From positions 434,001 through 498,000 of the forward strand of contig NZ_BBRB01000001.1 in the NCBI RefSeq assembly GCF_000975055.1: a DNA stretch of 64,000 nt. Reading direction: 5' to 3'. A program made the translations under genes and the position numbers. Each line of letters starts with the position of its first letter. Position 1 is the first letter of the stretch. Shown in pieces: positions 1 to 10,500 of this stretch. Under the pieces are notes generated by a model that saw only the letters and a program-made list of their open reading frames with translations, was not told the origin of the DNA and did no database searches. The stretch comes from Demequina sediminicola. GTDB lineage: Bacteria; Actinomycetota; Actinomycetes; Actinomycetales; Demequinaceae.

Positions 1-197
1 TTACGTCCACCACCCGCGACCTCGCCGCGAGTCTTGGTGGCGTGGGTGCCCTGACGAGCAGCAGCACGCTGTGCCACCACAACCTGGTGGATCAGCGGAA
101 CGTTGGTGACGGCGTCGAAGATCTCGGCGGGGAGGTCAGCAGTGCCGGCCTTCTTGCCCGAGGCGTCGCGCACGTCGACAGTCAAAGTTTCAGCCAT
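1..197 (-). CDS. rplD: 50S ribosomal protein L4 (N-terminal part, cut by window edge)
   Basis: The visible 65 codons begin [18 protein letters not shown] and include [20 protein letters not shown], the conserved early part of L4 that leads into its extended loop. L4 is a primary 23S rRNA-binding protein of the large subunit. The ATG at 197 lies four bases after the rplC stop, so translation is probably coupled within the S10 operon. The C-terminal two thirds lie outside the window. Confidence 0.95.
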   Translation of the reverse strand, partial: MAETLTVDVRDASGKKAGTADLPAEIFDAVTNVPLIHQVVVAQRAAARQGTHATKTRGEVAGGGR

Positions 198-201
198 GGT
201 G

Positions 202-864
202 TCACGCACCCTTCACGGCGGAGCGGATCAATACGACGCCGCCCTTGTTACCGGGAACCGCGCCCGTCACGAGCAGCAGGCCCTTTTCGACGTCGACCGA
301 GTGAACGGTCAGGTTCTGGATCGTCTTGCGGTCGTTACCCATGCGTCCGGCCATCTTCAGGCCACGGAAAACGCGCGACGGCGTCGAAGCGCCACCGATC
401 GATCCGGCCTTACGGTGGTTGCGGTGTGCACCGTGGGATGCGCCAACTCCGTGGAATCCGTGGCGCTTCATGACACCAGCGGTGCCCTTACCCTTCGTGG
501 TACCGGTGACGTCGACCTTCTGGCCGGCCTCGAACACCTCAGCAGTGAGCTCCTGGCCCAGCGAGTAGTCGGCGGCATCGGCAGTGCGAACCTCAGCCAC
601 GTGGCGGCGCGGCGTCACACCGGCAGCTTCGAAGTGGCCCTTGAGGGGGTCGGTCACACGGCGGGGGTCAACAGTGCCGAACGCGAGCTGAACAGCTTCG
701 TAGCCGTCCTTGTCTGCGCTGCGCACCTGGGTCACGACGTTGGTGTCTACCTGGACGACTGTCACCGGAATAACCCGGCCTTCGTCGTCCCACACCTGCG
801 TCATGCCCAGCTTCGTACCCAACAGCGCACGCGTGGTGCGCTGGGCATTGGAAGTTGTAGTCAT
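202..864 (-). CDS. rplC: 50S ribosomal protein L3
   Basis: The 220-residue product begins [20 protein letters not shown] and contains the conserved central loop [16 protein letters not shown], which in L3 reaches towards the peptidyl-transferase centre. Length is normal for actinobacterial L3. It is the second gene of the S10 operon, 25 bases after rpsJ and 4 bases before rplD. An AAAGGA lies upstream of the ATG. Nothing unusual is seen. Confidence 0.97.
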   Translation of the reverse strand: MTTTSNAQRTTRALLGTKLGMTQVWDDEGRVIPVTVVQVDTNVVTQVRSADKDGYEAVQLAFGTVDPRRVTDPLKGHFEAAGVTPRRHVAEVRTADAADYSLGQELTAEVFEAGQKVDVTGTTKGKGTAGVMKRHGFHGVGASHGAHRNHRKAGSIGGASTPSRVFRGLKMAGRMGNDRKTIQNLTVHSVDVEKGLLLVTGAVPGNKGGVVLIRSAVKGA

Positions 865-889
865 GATCTGTGCAGTCCTTTGTGAAGCT

Positions 890-1198
890 CTAGAGCTTGA
901 TCTCGATGTTCACGTCCGCAGGCAGGTCGAGACGCATCAGCGAGTCAACAGCCTTGGGCGTGGGGTCCACGATGTCGATGAGGCGCTTGTGAGTGCGCAT
1001 CTCAAAGTGCTCGCGGGAGTCCTTGTACTTGTGGGGCGAACGGATCACACAGAACACGTTCTTTTCGGTGGGCAGCGGGACGGGTCCCACCACCGACGCA
1101 CCGGCGCGCGTGACCGTCTCAACGATCTTGCGGGCTGACGAGTCGATGACCTCGTGGTCATAGCTCTTCAGCCGAATGCGGATCTTCTGTCCCGCCAT
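890..1198 (-). CDS. rpsJ: 30S ribosomal protein S10
   Basis: The product [20 protein letters not shown]... is 102 residues, the usual S10 length. The frame stays open further upstream, but S10 homology starts exactly at the ATG at 1198, preceded by a weak AAAAGG. S10 belongs to the 30S head and also serves as NusE in transcription antitermination. It opens the S10 operon (rpsJ-rplC-rplD) and is expressed through a leader carrying the 26-nt hairpin at 1242-1267. Confidence 0.97.
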   Translation of the reverse strand: MAGQKIRIRLKSYDHEVIDSSARKIVETVTRAGASVVGPVPLPTEKNVFCVIRSPHKYKDSREHFEMRTHKRLIDIVDPTPKAVDSLMRLDLPADVNIEIKL

Positions 1199-1241
1199 GG
1201 CGTGGTTCTGCCTTTTCTCTCGTACAACTATGGTCTCCACC

Positions 1242-1267
1242 TCCGACCCCCGCGCTCGGGCGTGTCG
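1242..1267 (-). promoter_or_regulatory. GC-rich hairpin in the rpsJ (S10 operon) leader
   Basis: On the transcribed strand this 26-nt element starts CGACACGCCCG and ends GGGGGTCGGA. CGAC can pair with GTCG and CCCG with CGGG around a 4-base loop. It is 25/26 identical to 5844-5869 in the rpsL leader, lies at a similar distance from the start codon (about 44 versus 40 bases), and the single difference falls in the loop. This suggests an RNA element in the 5' leader; its function is unknown. Confidence 0.6.
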
Positions 1268-1352
1268 CATATCTGCGATGCACACGGGCGCATATCCGCC
1301 TGCACGGATCGTCGTGGGTGGTGTGTGGCTGCCCGCGATAGGCAACCTGTAC

Positions 1353-1382
1353 ATTGTGCCAGATTTCCGCGGCAGTTGCCAA
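1353..1382 (-). promoter_or_regulatory. Predicted promoter of the S10 operon
   Basis: On the minus strand TTGGCA (1377-1382) and CACAAT (1353-1358) are separated by 18 bases, a fair sigma-70/HrdB-type promoter. Transcription would start near 1346 and give a leader of about 148 nt containing the hairpin at 1242-1267. Read-through from tuf is also possible. Confidence 0.45.
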
Positions 1383-1398
1383 TCGGATTACTGACAGA

Positions 1399-1472
1399 CG
1401 ATGCCGGCCGTGGCCGGGCATCGAAGTGGTAACACACAGATGCGGGGTCTAGCCGAGGCCAGACCCCGCATC
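1399..1472 (-). terminator. tuf terminator region, two hairpins
   Basis: Just downstream of the tuf stop, a perfect 12-bp inverted repeat (GATGCGGGGTCT, 1439-1450, with 1461-1472) is followed on the minus strand by TGTGTGTT. A second hairpin with 7-bp arms (CGATGCC, 1399-1405, with 1417-1423) lies after it. Together they probably separate the str operon from the S10 operon. Confidence 0.65.
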
Positions 1473-1489
1473 CGAGGAGTTACAAAGAA

Positions 1490-2680
1490 CTACTTGATGA
1501 TCTTGGTGACGGTGCCTGAACCGACGGTGCGGCCACCCTCACGGATCGCGAAGCCCTGACCCTCTTCGAGAGCGATGGGCTGGATCAGCTCAACGGTCAT
1601 CTCGGTGGTGTCACCCGGCATGACCATTTCGGTGCCCTCAGGCAGCGAGATGACGCCGGTCACATCCGTGGTGCGGATGTAGAACTGCGGACGGTAGTTC
1701 GTGTAGAACGGGTTGTGACGGCCGCCCTCATCCTTGTTGAGGATGTAGACCTTGCCCTCAAAGTCAGTGTGAGGCGTGGTGGTGCCAGGCTCAACGATGA
1801 CCTGTCCGCGCTCGACGTCCTCGCGCTTGGTACCGCGAAGCAGCAGACCACAGTTCTCGCCAGCCCAAGCCTCGTCCATCTGCTTGTGGAACATCTCGAT
1901 ACCGGTGACGGTGGTCTTCTGGGGCTCACGGATACCGAGGATCTCGATGTCCGAGTTGATCTTGAGCTTGCCGCGCTCGACCTTACCGGTGACAACGGTT
2001 CCACGACCGGTGATCGTGAAGACGTCCTCAACGGGCATCAGGAAGGGCTTGTCCATGTCACGCTCAGGCTCGGGAACGTTCTCGTCCACAGCAGCCATCA
2101 GGTCCTTGACGGACTGTGCCCACTTCTCGTCGCCTTCGAGTGCCTTCAGTGCCGACACCTGGATGACAGGAGCGTTATCGCCATCGAAGCCCTGCGAGGA
2201 CAGCAGTTCGCGGACCTCCATCTCGACGAGGTCGAGGATCTCTTCGTCGTCGACCATGTCGGACTTGTTGAGTGCGACCAGCAGGTAAGGAACACCAACC
2301 TGCTTGGCGAGCAGCACGTGCTCGCGGGTCTGCGCCATAGGACCATCGGTTGCAGCAACCACGAGGATTGCGCCGTCCATCTGGGCAGCACCGGTGATCA
2401 TGTTCTTGATGTAGTCAGCGTGACCAGGGGCGTCAACGTGTGCGTAGTGGCGCTTCTCGGTCTCATACTCAATGTGAGCAATGTTGATCGTGATGCCGCG
2501 CTCGCGCTCTTCAGGAGCCTTGTCGATGTCTTCGAAAGGCGTGAAGGGGTTGAGGTCGGGGTACTGGTCGTGCAGCACCTTCGAGATTGCAGCGGTCAGC
2601 GTGGTCTTACCGTGGTCAACGTGACCAATGGTGCCGATGTTGACGTGCGGCTTGGTCCGCTCGAACTTGGCCTTAGCCAT
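1490..2680 (-). CDS. tuf: Elongation factor Tu
   Basis: The 396-residue GTPase has the EF-Tu motifs in order: GHVDHGKTT (G1), the RGITI switch I region, DAPGH (G3) and NKSD (G4), then the two beta-barrel domains, ending in VTKIIK. It delivers aminoacyl-tRNA to the ribosome. CAGGAGGAACCCCTC before the ATG is a strong ribosome-binding site. It is the last gene of the str operon (rpsL-rpsG-fusA-tuf), 121 bases after fusA. Confidence 0.98.
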   Translation of the reverse strand: MAKAKFERTKPHVNIGTIGHVDHGKTTLTAAISKVLHDQYPDLNPFTPFEDIDKAPEERERGITINIAHIEYETEKRHYAHVDAPGHADYIKNMITGAAQMDGAILVVAATDGPMAQTREHVLLAKQVGVPYLLVALNKSDMVDDEEILDLVEMEVRELLSSQGFDGDNAPVIQVSALKALEGDEKWAQSVKDLMAAVDENVPEPERDMDKPFLMPVEDVFTITGRGTVVTGKVERGKLKINSDIEILGIREPQKTTVTGIEMFHKQMDEAWAGENCGLLLRGTKREDVERGQVIVEPGTTTPHTDFEGKVYILNKDEGGRHNPFYTNYRPQFYIRTTDVTGVISLPEGTEMVMPGDTTEMTVELIQPIALEEGQGFAIREGGRTVGSGTVTKIIK

Positions 2681-2801
2681 GAGGGGTTCCTCCTGAATTT
2701 AGTGAGACTCGGGTAAAGATGCTACTGCCTTAGGCGACATTGCGTCGTCCGGGGCGATCATCCCTACTGGTCGTATTATTTCTGATTTTCAACCGGTGGG
2801 G

Positions 2802-4916
2802 TTACTCGCCCCGGGTCTTGGCGATGATTTCCTCGGCAACAGCCTTCGGAACCTCCGCGTAGCTGTCGAAGACCATCGAGTAGACAGCACGGCCTGACGT
2901 CTTGGAACGCAGGTCGCCGACATATCCGAACATCTCCGACAACGGAACGAGCGCGTCGACCACCTTGACGCCGGAGGCATCCGACATCTGGCGAATCTGA
3001 CCGCGACGCGAGTTGATGTCGCCGATCACATCGCCCATGTACTCCTCAGGCGTGCGCACCTCAACGGCGAACACAGGCTCAAGCAGCACGGGCTTAGCGA
3101 TACGGGCAGCCTCCTTGAAGGCCATCGAACCAGCGATCTTGAACGCCATCTCCGAGGAGTCGACGTCGTGGTACTGACCGTCCAGGAGCGTTGCCTTCAC
3201 GCCCACGACCGGGTAACCGGCCTGGATTCCCAGTTCCATCGAAGCCTTGATTCCAGCGTCGACGGAAGGAATGTACTCGCGAGGCACGCGACCACCGGTA
3301 ACGGCGTTCACAAACTCGTAGGTGACCTCGGAATCGGCCTCGAGAGGCTCGAGCGAGATCTGCACCTTCGCGAACTGGCCAGATCCACCAGTCTGCTTCT
3401 TGTGCGTGTAGTCGTACTTCTCGACCGTCTTGCGAATGGTCTCGCGGTACGCGACCTGAGGCTTACCAACGTTGGCGTCCACCTTGAACTCGCGGCGCAT
3501 ACGGTCAACGAGGATGTCGAGGTGAAGCTCACCCATACCGCCGATGACGGTCTGGCCGGTCTCCTCGTCCAGACGCACACGGAAGGTGGGGTCCTCCTCC
3601 GCAAGCTTCTGGATAGCGGTCGACAGCTTCTCCTGGTCACCCTTGGTCTTGGGCTCAATCGCCACATCGATCACGGGCTCGGGGAACGTCATCGACTCAA
3701 GCACAACAGGGTGCTCGGGGTTGCACAGGGTGTCACCCGTAGTCGTGTCCTTCAGGCCGATGACCGCATAAATGTGGCCAGCGTGAATCGACTCGACCGG
3801 GTTCTCCTTGTTGGCGTGCATCTGGAAGAGCTTTCCGATGCGTTCCTTCTTGCCCTTGGTGGAGTTCACGATCTGTGCGCCCGTCTCGAGGTGACCCGAG
3901 TAGACGCGAACGTAGGTGAGGCGACCGAAGAACGGGTGCGTCACAACCTTGAATGCCAGCGCCGAGAAAGGCTCGTTGACATCGGCGTGGCGCTCGATAG
4001 CAACGTCCGAGTCCTTGGCGTCCACACCCTGGATGGCGGGAACGTCAAGGGGCGAAGGCAGGTAGTCAACAACAGCGTCGAGCATGGGCTGCACGCCGCG
4101 GTTCTTGAACGCCGAGCCACACAGCACGGGGTAGAGCTCGGAAGCGATCGTCATCTTGCGGATCGCGCCCTTGATCTCCTCCAGCGTGAGCTCTTCGCCA
4201 CCGAGGTACTTCTCGAGCAGCTCGTCATCGGCCTCGGCAACAGTCTCGAGCAGCGCAGCACGGTACTCGTCAGCCTTGTCCTTGAGTTCCGCGGGGATCT
4301 CGGTGGTCTCGTACTCGGCGCCCATGGTGACATCACCCTTGGCGTCGCCAGGCCAGACCTTGGCGTTCATTTCGACGAGGTCGATCACACCAAGGAAGTC
4401 ATTCTCGGCACCAATGGGCAGCTGGATGACCAGAGGCTTGGCGCCGAGGCGCTTCACGATGGTGTCAACGGTGAAGTAGAAGTCAGCGCCGAGCTTGTCC
4501 ATCTTGTTGACGAAGCAGATACGCGGAACGTCGTACTTGTCAGCCTGACGCCACACGTTCTCCGACTGGGGCTCAACGCCCTCCTTGCCGTCGAACACTG
4601 CAACAGCGCCATCGAGGACACGGAGCGAACGCTCCACCTCGACAGTGAAGTCAACGTGACCGGGCGTGTCGATGATGTTGATCTGGTTGTTGTCCCAGAA
4701 ACACGTCACAGCAGCAGACGTGATCGTGATGCCACGCTCCTGCTCCTGCTCCATCCAGTCAGTCGTTGACGCACCGTCGTGCGTTTCACCGATCTTGTAG
4801 TTCACACCCGTGTAGAACAGGATGCGCTCGGTGGTAGTGGTCTTGCCGGCGTCAATGTGCGCCATGATGCCGATGTTGCGGACCTTACTGAGGTCCGTGA
4901 GCACGTCCTGTGCCAC
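2802..4916 (-). CDS. fusA: Elongation factor G
   Basis: The 704-residue translocase has the P-loop [21 protein letters not shown] and NKMDK, followed by domains II-V, with [10 protein letters not shown] in domain III. It catalyses ribosomal translocation and takes part in recycling. The start is a GTG at 4916, supported by AAGGAG eight bases upstream. It lies between rpsG and tuf in the str operon. Length is as expected. Confidence 0.98.
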   Translation of the reverse strand: MAQDVLTDLSKVRNIGIMAHIDAGKTTTTERILFYTGVNYKIGETHDGASTTDWMEQEQERGITITSAAVTCFWDNNQINIIDTPGHVDFTVEVERSLRVLDGAVAVFDGKEGVEPQSENVWRQADKYDVPRICFVNKMDKLGADFYFTVDTIVKRLGAKPLVIQLPIGAENDFLGVIDLVEMNAKVWPGDAKGDVTMGAEYETTEIPAELKDKADEYRAALLETVAEADDELLEKYLGGEELTLEEIKGAIRKMTIASELYPVLCGSAFKNRGVQPMLDAVVDYLPSPLDVPAIQGVDAKDSDVAIERHADVNEPFSALAFKVVTHPFFGRLTYVRVYSGHLETGAQIVNSTKGKKERIGKLFQMHANKENPVESIHAGHIYAVIGLKDTTTGDTLCNPEHPVVLESMTFPEPVIDVAIEPKTKGDQEKLSTAIQKLAEEDPTFRVRLDEETGQTVIGGMGELHLDILVDRMRREFKVDANVGKPQVAYRETIRKTVEKYDYTHKKQTGGSGQFAKVQISLEPLEADSEVTYEFVNAVTGGRVPREYIPSVDAGIKASMELGIQAGYPVVGVKATLLDGQYHDVDSSEMAFKIAGSMAFKEAARIAKPVLLEPVFAVEVRTPEEYMGDVIGDINSRRGQIRQMSDASGVKVVDALVPLSEMFGYVGDLRSKTSGRAVYSMVFDSYAEVPKAVAEEIIAKTRGE

Positions 4917-4959
4917 GAGTGGTTCTCCTTGGGTGTGTTCGGTCGAACAGAGTTAGCGA

Positions 4960-5430
4960 CTACCAGCGGTAGTGCGCGAACGCCTTGTTCGACTCGGCCA
5001 TCTTGTGCATGTCCTCGCGACGCTTCACTGCGGCACCAAGGCCGTTTGAAGCATCGAGGATCTCGTTCATCAGACGCTCGGTCATGGTCTTCTCACGGCG
5101 TGCGCGGGAGAAGTCAACGAGCCAGCGCAGGGCGAGCGTGGTCGAGCGCGTGGGACGCACGTCAACCGGCACCTGGTAGGTCGCGCCACCCACACGGCGG
5201 CTGCGGACCTCAAGGGCGGGACGGATGTTCTCCAGCGCGCGCTTGAGCACGACAACTGCGTCCTGACCGGACTTTTCTCCAACACCCTCGAGGGCGCCGT
5301 AGACAATGGCCTCAGCGGTGGACTTCTTGCCGTCGAGCAGGACCTTGTTGATCAGCTGCGTGACGATCGGTGCACCGTAGACCGGGTCGTTGATGATGGG
5401 CCGCTTAGGGGCCGGTCCCTTGCGAGGCAT
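4960..5430 (-). CDS. rpsG: 30S ribosomal protein S7
   Basis: The 156-residue protein [19 protein letters not shown]... is full length and contains [16 protein letters not shown], typical of S7. S7 nucleates assembly of the 30S head on 16S rRNA. Its ATG shares one base with the stop of rpsL (TAATG), implying translational coupling. Confidence 0.97.
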   Translation of the reverse strand: MPRKGPAPKRPIINDPVYGAPIVTQLINKVLLDGKKSTAEAIVYGALEGVGEKSGQDAVVVLKRALENIRPALEVRSRRVGGATYQVPVDVRPTRSTTLALRWLVDFSRARREKTMTERLMNEILDASNGLGAAVKRREDMHKMAESNKAFAHYRW

Positions 5431-5804
5431 TACTTCTTCTCCCTCTTCGCGCCGTAACGGCTACGAGCCTGCTGGCGGCCCTTGACACCCTGGGTGTCAA
5501 GCGAGCCTCGGACGATCTTGTAGCGAACACCGGGAAGGTCCTTCACACGACCGCCGCGCACGAGCACAATCGAGTGCTCCTGGAGGTTGTGACCCTCACC
5601 GGGGATGTATGCCGTGACCTCGATACCGCTGGAGAGGCGCACACGTGCGACCTTTCGCAGGGCCGAGTTCGGCTTCTTGGGGGTCGTCGTGTAAACGCGC
5701 GTGCACACGCCGCGACGCTGGGGGCTCGACTTAAGGGCAGGGGTCTTGGACTTCCCCGGCTTGTCCTGCCGGCCCTTTCGAACCAGCTGCTGAATCGTAG
5801 GCAC
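5430..5804 (-). CDS. rpsL: 30S ribosomal protein S12
   Basis: The 124-residue product contains [19 protein letters not shown] and [18 protein letters not shown]. Both lysines at which substitution usually gives streptomycin resistance (K43 and K88 in standard numbering) are present, so S12 looks streptomycin-sensitive. The start is a GTG at 5804 preceded by GGAGAAG. It opens the str operon, with a promoter and hairpin elements at 5844-5963. Confidence 0.97.
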   Translation of the reverse strand: MPTIQQLVRKGRQDKPGKSKTPALKSSPQRRGVCTRVYTTTPKKPNSALRKVARVRLSSGIEVTAYIPGEGHNLQEHSIVLVRGGRVKDLPGVRYKIVRGSLDTQGVKGRQQARSRYGAKREKK

Positions 5805-5843
5805 TACTTCTCCGTTTGTTCGTTGGACGAAAACTCATGGTGG

Positions 5844-5869
5844 TCCGACCCCCGCGCCCGGGCGTGTCG
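5844..5869 (-). promoter_or_regulatory. GC-rich hairpin in the rpsL (str operon) leader
   Basis: This is the second copy of the 26-nt element found at 1242-1267, 25/26 identical, 40 bases upstream of the rpsL GTG. The stem bases (CGAC with GTCG, CCCG with CGGG) are identical; only a loop base changes (G here, A before rpsJ). It lies inside the predicted leader RNA, not in the promoter. Confidence 0.6.
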
Positions 5870-5908
5870 TACCGTTGGTGTGTGTGACCGTTGAGGGCAC
5901 ACAAGAAG

Positions 5909-5924
5909 GCCCGACGGAGCGGGC
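5909..5924 (-). promoter_or_regulatory. Terminator-like hairpin early in the str leader
   Basis: On the minus strand GCCCG-CTCCGT-CGGGC is followed by CTTCTTGTGT, so it resembles a weak intrinsic terminator within the first few dozen bases of the predicted str transcript. It could attenuate the operon or simply shape the 5' end. The stem is only 5 bp. Confidence 0.35.
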
Positions 5925-5934
5925 ACGAAGATCA

Positions 5935-5963
5935 ACAATACTCTCCACATGCGCGCGCGTCAA
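5935..5963 (-). promoter_or_regulatory. Predicted promoter of the str operon
   Basis: On the minus strand TTGACG (5958-5963) and TATTGT (5935-5940) are separated by exactly 17 bases, one of the best sigma-70-type matches in the window. Transcription would begin near 5928, giving a leader of about 124 nt before rpsL. Nothing else recognisable is seen between 5964 and 6208. Confidence 0.6.
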
Positions 5964-6208
5964 AGCGGTTGTCGCTCAGACACCAGCCGCCGCGCCGAAG
6001 ATGGTCAGACTAACTGCCATATTTGATCGTTGTGCCTGGGTCTGAACCGAGCGCCGCCCCATGTGGCGGCTCGCTCCCGGCTTCTTCACCGAACCACTAG
6101 TCTAACGCGCCACGATAGGGCGATGTTCCGCAGCGGCCCCCTGCGTGCCCTACCGCAGGCGGCCCTCCCTCCTGTACCTTGAGACTCCTATTTCCTCAGG
6201 GGGGACAG

Positions 6209-7327
6209 ATGGAAGGCTCGGCACCACCAGGGTGGTACCCAACTGGCACGGATCCGCACGGTGAAGTGCGCCGTTGGGATGGACAGGCATGGACTGATGA
6301 CTTCTTGCCGGATCGGCCGATCCGCACTGCGGACCTGTGGATGCCGGCTCCTGGAACTAGCCCGGCCCCGGAATCGAGTGAGGCCCACGTGGGTTTCGGT
6401 TCCGCGCACTCGGGCAGTGGCTACCCGCAGCACAGCCAGGCCCCAGCTCTCGGCCAGGACCCATCTTTCAGTCACGGGCAGGGCTTCACTCATCATCAAG
6501 TAGTGATGCAGGGCACCGGGCCCAGCCAATCCCCTGGGGTCAGCCAGGCTTCCCCGGCCAGCCACTACTCTCCGCCGGCCTCTCCTGCCGGGGCCTCTTA
6601 CTCCGCGGGAGAAGCAGCCCCACAGCTTCACGCCCCAGTACATGCCGAACTCCCCGCTCCCCCATCTCGCGGCAACGCAAGACTTCTCAGCCTCGTGGGA
6701 CTTGCAGCAGTCACGGCACTCACGTGGTTCGGCCTCAACTACCTCACAGATGATGGGATGCCGCCGCCAAACGAGCGCGTCATGCTCGATGTCCGCCTCG
6801 CAGTAGATTCAGGGATCGATCCCACTGACCTCGATGCCGCAGAAGCCTACGTCGCCGCTCTTCCACGTGAACGTGACGACAAAGGCTCCTATGTGACCAC
6901 CGGCGCCCTCATGGCCGATGCCTTTGGATCCCACATGGAATGGCACCCGTACGAGAGCTACGGACTCTGCAGCGGCGCCGACCCTGGCGATGAGTACTTT
7001 GTGATCGCGGCCTACTGCCCGCTCTCTCCAGAGTCATTCATGTTGAACTCCACGCATTCCTCGTACCCCGACTACCTCTATAAGGAAGATTTCACGTGGA
7101 CCGTCGCACATGAACTGGCCCACAAAATCATCCACGCCCGATGTGGCACCGTCCACCCAGACTTTCCTGGTGCCGAGACCGAGGGCATCACCAACTCATA
7201 TGCCGTCGCATTCCTAGGCTCACCGCCGCACTCTGCAGACTCCGCGGTGTCCGTCTCTCCCGAGTACGCGATGAACGCCGCAACCGACGCCGCGGCACAG
7301 CGCATCCAGCGAGGCGACTGCGGCTAG
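6209..7327 (+). CDS. DUF2510 membrane protein with an HExxH (zincin-like) extracytoplasmic domain
   Basis: The 372-residue protein starts PPGWYPTGTDPHGEVRRWDGQAWTDDF, a DUF2510 domain. A Pro/Ser/Gln-rich linker of about 120 residues follows, then one membrane segment (about 155-175, LLSLVGLAAVTALTWFGL) and a C-terminal domain of about 200 residues with AHELAHKIIH. HExxH is the zinc-ligand motif of many metallopeptidases; a Glu in GAETEGITN about 20 residues later could be the third ligand. I chose the ATG at 6209 because AGGGGGGA precedes it and the DUF2510 begins there; an upstream TTG at 6179 is possible. It lies opposite to all neighbours between rpoC and rpsL. Peptidase activity is inference from the motif. 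Confidence 0.75.
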   Translation: MEGSAPPGWYPTGTDPHGEVRRWDGQAWTDDFLPDRPIRTADLWMPAPGTSPAPESSEAHVGFGSAHSGSGYPQHSQAPALGQDPSFSHGQGFTHHQVVMQGTGPSQSPGVSQASPASHYSPPASPAGASYSAGEAAPQLHAPVHAELPAPPSRGNARLLSLVGLAAVTALTWFGLNYLTDDGMPPPNERVMLDVRLAVDSGIDPTDLDAAEAYVAALPRERDDKGSYVTTGALMADAFGSHMEWHPYESYGLCSGADPGDEYFVIAAYCPLSPESFMLNSTHSSYPDYLYKEDFTWTVAHELAHKIIHARCGTVHPDFPGAETEGITNSYAVAFLGSPPHSADSAVSVSPEYAMNAATDAAAQRIQRGDCG

Positions 7328-7483
7328 CCCTGACTCCCGAGCATCGTCCCTCTCCGAAGCCGGCGAAAGCCCACCGCAACCTCTCAGCACCCGAAGAGCG
7401 GGGTCCTCTCCCGGCCTTGCACGGTCCCCAACCGGCCTCAGCCGGGCAACGCGCACTCTGCCGCCCATTCCGCCCAAGAAACG

Positions 7484-7524
7484 CGTCAGGCCCGGCCCCG
7501 CACAATGCGGGACCGGGCCTGACG
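7484..7524 (-). terminator. rpoC terminator, usable by both converging genes
   Basis: A long inverted repeat (arms start CGTCAGGCCCGG and end CCGGGCCTGACG, one internal mismatch, 3-base loop) lies 14 bases beyond the rpoC stop, between the converging rpoC and the DUF2510 gene. No long T-run follows, as is common in high-GC actinobacteria. The stretch 7328-7483 holds nothing else I recognise. Confidence 0.75.
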
Positions 7525-7538
7525 TCAATCACACGTGA

Positions 7539-10500
7539 TTAATCGCGCGGGATCTCGAACTCCTCCAGCGGAACAGCCTCGCCGGTGCCTTCGGAGAAGA
7601 ACTGACCATCCCATTCCTCGTACCCGAAGGTCGGGAACAGGTTGTTCTTGGCTTCTTCCGTAGGATCGACCGTCGCCGAGCGGTACTGGTGCAAACCGGT
7701 ACCGGCCGGGATGAGCTTTCCGAGGATGACGTTTTCCTTGAGGCCCAGCAGCGGGTCGGACTTGCCCGACAGTGCTGCTTCCGTGAGGACACGGGTGGTC
7801 TCCTGGAACGACGCGGCGGACAGCCACGACTCGGTCGCAAGCGATGCCTTGGTGATACCCATGAGCTCGGGGCGAGCCGAAGCTGGCTTGCCGCCCTTCG
7901 TCACGGTCGCACGGTTGGCGTTCTCGAACCGGGCGCGCTCAACGAGCTCACCTGGCAGCACCGGCGCATCGCCGGCTTCGAGAATCGTCACGCGACGCAG
8001 CATCTGACGAACGATGACCTCGATGTGCTTGTCGTGGATCTCCACACCCTGCGAGCGGTACACGTTCTGAACCTCGTCCACCAGGTGCTTCTGGGTGGCA
8101 CGGGGGCCCAAGATACGCAGCACCGACTTCGGGTCAACGGCACCCGTGATGAGCTGCTGGCCCACCTCGACGTGCTCGCCGTCCTGAACAAGCAGACGCG
8201 AACGCTTGGTCACCGGGTACTCGACAGGCTCGTCACCGTTGTCAGGGGTAACGATCAGGCGGCGCATGGCCTCCGAGTCGTCAACCTTGAGCTTTCCAGC
8301 AACCTCCGAGATAGGCGCCTCACCCTTGGGGGTACGGGCTTCGAAGAGTTCCTGGACACGGGGCAGACCCTGCGTGATGTCATCAGCCGATGCCACACCA
8401 CCAGTGTGGAAGGTACGCATCGTCAGCTGGGTTCCGGGCTCACCAATCGACTGAGCCGCGACAATACCCACAGCCTCACCGATGTCGACGAGCTCACGGG
8501 TAGCAAGCGAGCGACCGTAGCAACGCGCACACGTACCCACTGCAGACTCACAGGTCAGGACGGAACGCACCTTGATGTCGGTAGCACCGCTGGCGATCAG
8601 CGCGTCGATCACGACGTCACCGATGTCTTCACCAGCCTTGCCCACCACGGTGCCATCAGCATCGGTCACGTCCTGCGCGAGCGTACGAGCGAAGACCGAA
8701 GTCTCCACACGCTCGTGCTTGACGACCTCGCCACCGGCAGTGGTCTCGACGATAGGCATCGACAGTCCGCGCTCAGTGCCACAGTCATCTTCACGCACGA
8801 TGACGTCCTGCGACACGTCCACGAGACGACGGGTCAAGTAACCCGAGTCAGCGGTACGCAGCGCGGTGTCAGCCAGACCCTTACGCGCACCGTGGGTCGC
8901 GATGAAGTACTCGAGGACAGACAGACCCTCGCGGTAGTTCGACTTGATGGGCCGAGGGATGATCTCACCCTTCGGGTTGGCCACCAGGCCTCGCATACCG
9001 GCGATCTGACGGACCTGCATCCAGTTACCACGAGCACCCGAACCCACCATGGTGTGCACGGTGTTGTACTTCGGGAACGACTCACGCATAGCGCGGTCGA
9101 CCTCGTTGGTGGCCTGGGTCCAGATCTCGATGAGTTCCTGACGACGCTCGTCGTCAGTGATCAGACCGGTCTCGTACTGGACCTGAACCTTCTCAGCCTG
9201 AGCCTCGTAGCGGTCCAGAATGTCCTGCTTGGACGCGGGCATCGCCACGTCGCCAATACCGATGGTCACACCCGAGCGAGTAGCCCAGTGGAAACCAGCC
9301 GACTTAAGCGCGTCAAGCGAGGCAGCAACCTCGACCTTGGGGTAACGCTCAGCGAGAGTGTTGACGATGTCGCCAAGCACCTTCTTGTCGACGTCGTTAT
9401 TGACGTACGGGTACGACACGGGCAGCAGTTCGTTGAAGAGCGCACGGCCAAGCGTGGTCTCAAGGATGAACGGCGTACCTTCGACGTGGTCCTCAGGCAA
9501 CGACACACCGCGCGGGGGCACAGTGTCACCGTCGACGCGCAGCTTGATCTCGGCGTTAAGCGAGATTTCACCGGCATCGAATGCCATACGAGCTTCGGCA
9601 GTAGAGGTGAAGGCCAGGCCCTCACCCTTGTCACCAGGCTTGTGCAGCGACAGGTGGTAGAGACCAATGATCATGTCCTGCGAAGGCATGGTCACCGGAC
9701 GGCCATCCGACGGCTTCAGGATGTTGTTGCTCGACAGCATCAGCACACGTGCCTCTGCCTGAGCTTCAGCACTCAGTGGCAGGTGGACTGCCATCTGGTC
9801 ACCATCGAAGTCAGCGTTGAACGCACCACACACCAGCGGGTGCAGGTGAATAGCCTTACCTTCAACCAGCTGAGGCTCAAACGCCTGAATACCAAGGCGG
9901 TGCAGCGTGGGTGCACGGTTCAGCAGCACGGGGTGCTCGGTGATGACCTCTTCGAGGACATCCCACACCTCGGGACGCGAACGCTCAACCATACGCTTGG
10001 CGGACTTGATGTTCTGAGCGTGGTTGAGCTCAACCAGACGCTTCATCACGAAGGGCTTGAAGAGTTCCAGCGCCATCTGCTTAGGCAGACCACACTGGTG
10101 CAGCTTCAGCTGCGGACCCACCACGATGACCGAACGGCCCGAGTAGTCCACACGCTTACCAAGCAGGTTCTGACGGAAACGTCCCTGCTTACCCTTGAGC
10201 ATGTCGGAGATCGACTTGAGCGGACGGTTACCCGGTCCGGTCACGGGGCGTCCACGACGTCCGTTGTCGAACAGTGCGTCAACAGCCTCCTGAAGCATGC
10301 GCTTTTCGTTGTTCACGATGATCTCGGGAGCACCGAGGTCAAGCAGACGCTTCAAACGGTTGTTGCGGTTGATAACACGACGGTAGAGGTCGTTCAGGTC
10401 GGAGGTCGCGAAGCGGCCACCATCCAGCTGCACCATGGGACGCAGGTCCGGCGGAATAACTGGAACAGCGTCCAGCACCATGCCGACAGGCGAGTTCGTG

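Noticed and set aside
7343..7349. A third ATCGTCC half-site after the DUF2510 gene
   Set aside because: It is a lone half-site in a 3' region without a promoter; chance occurrence is likely.
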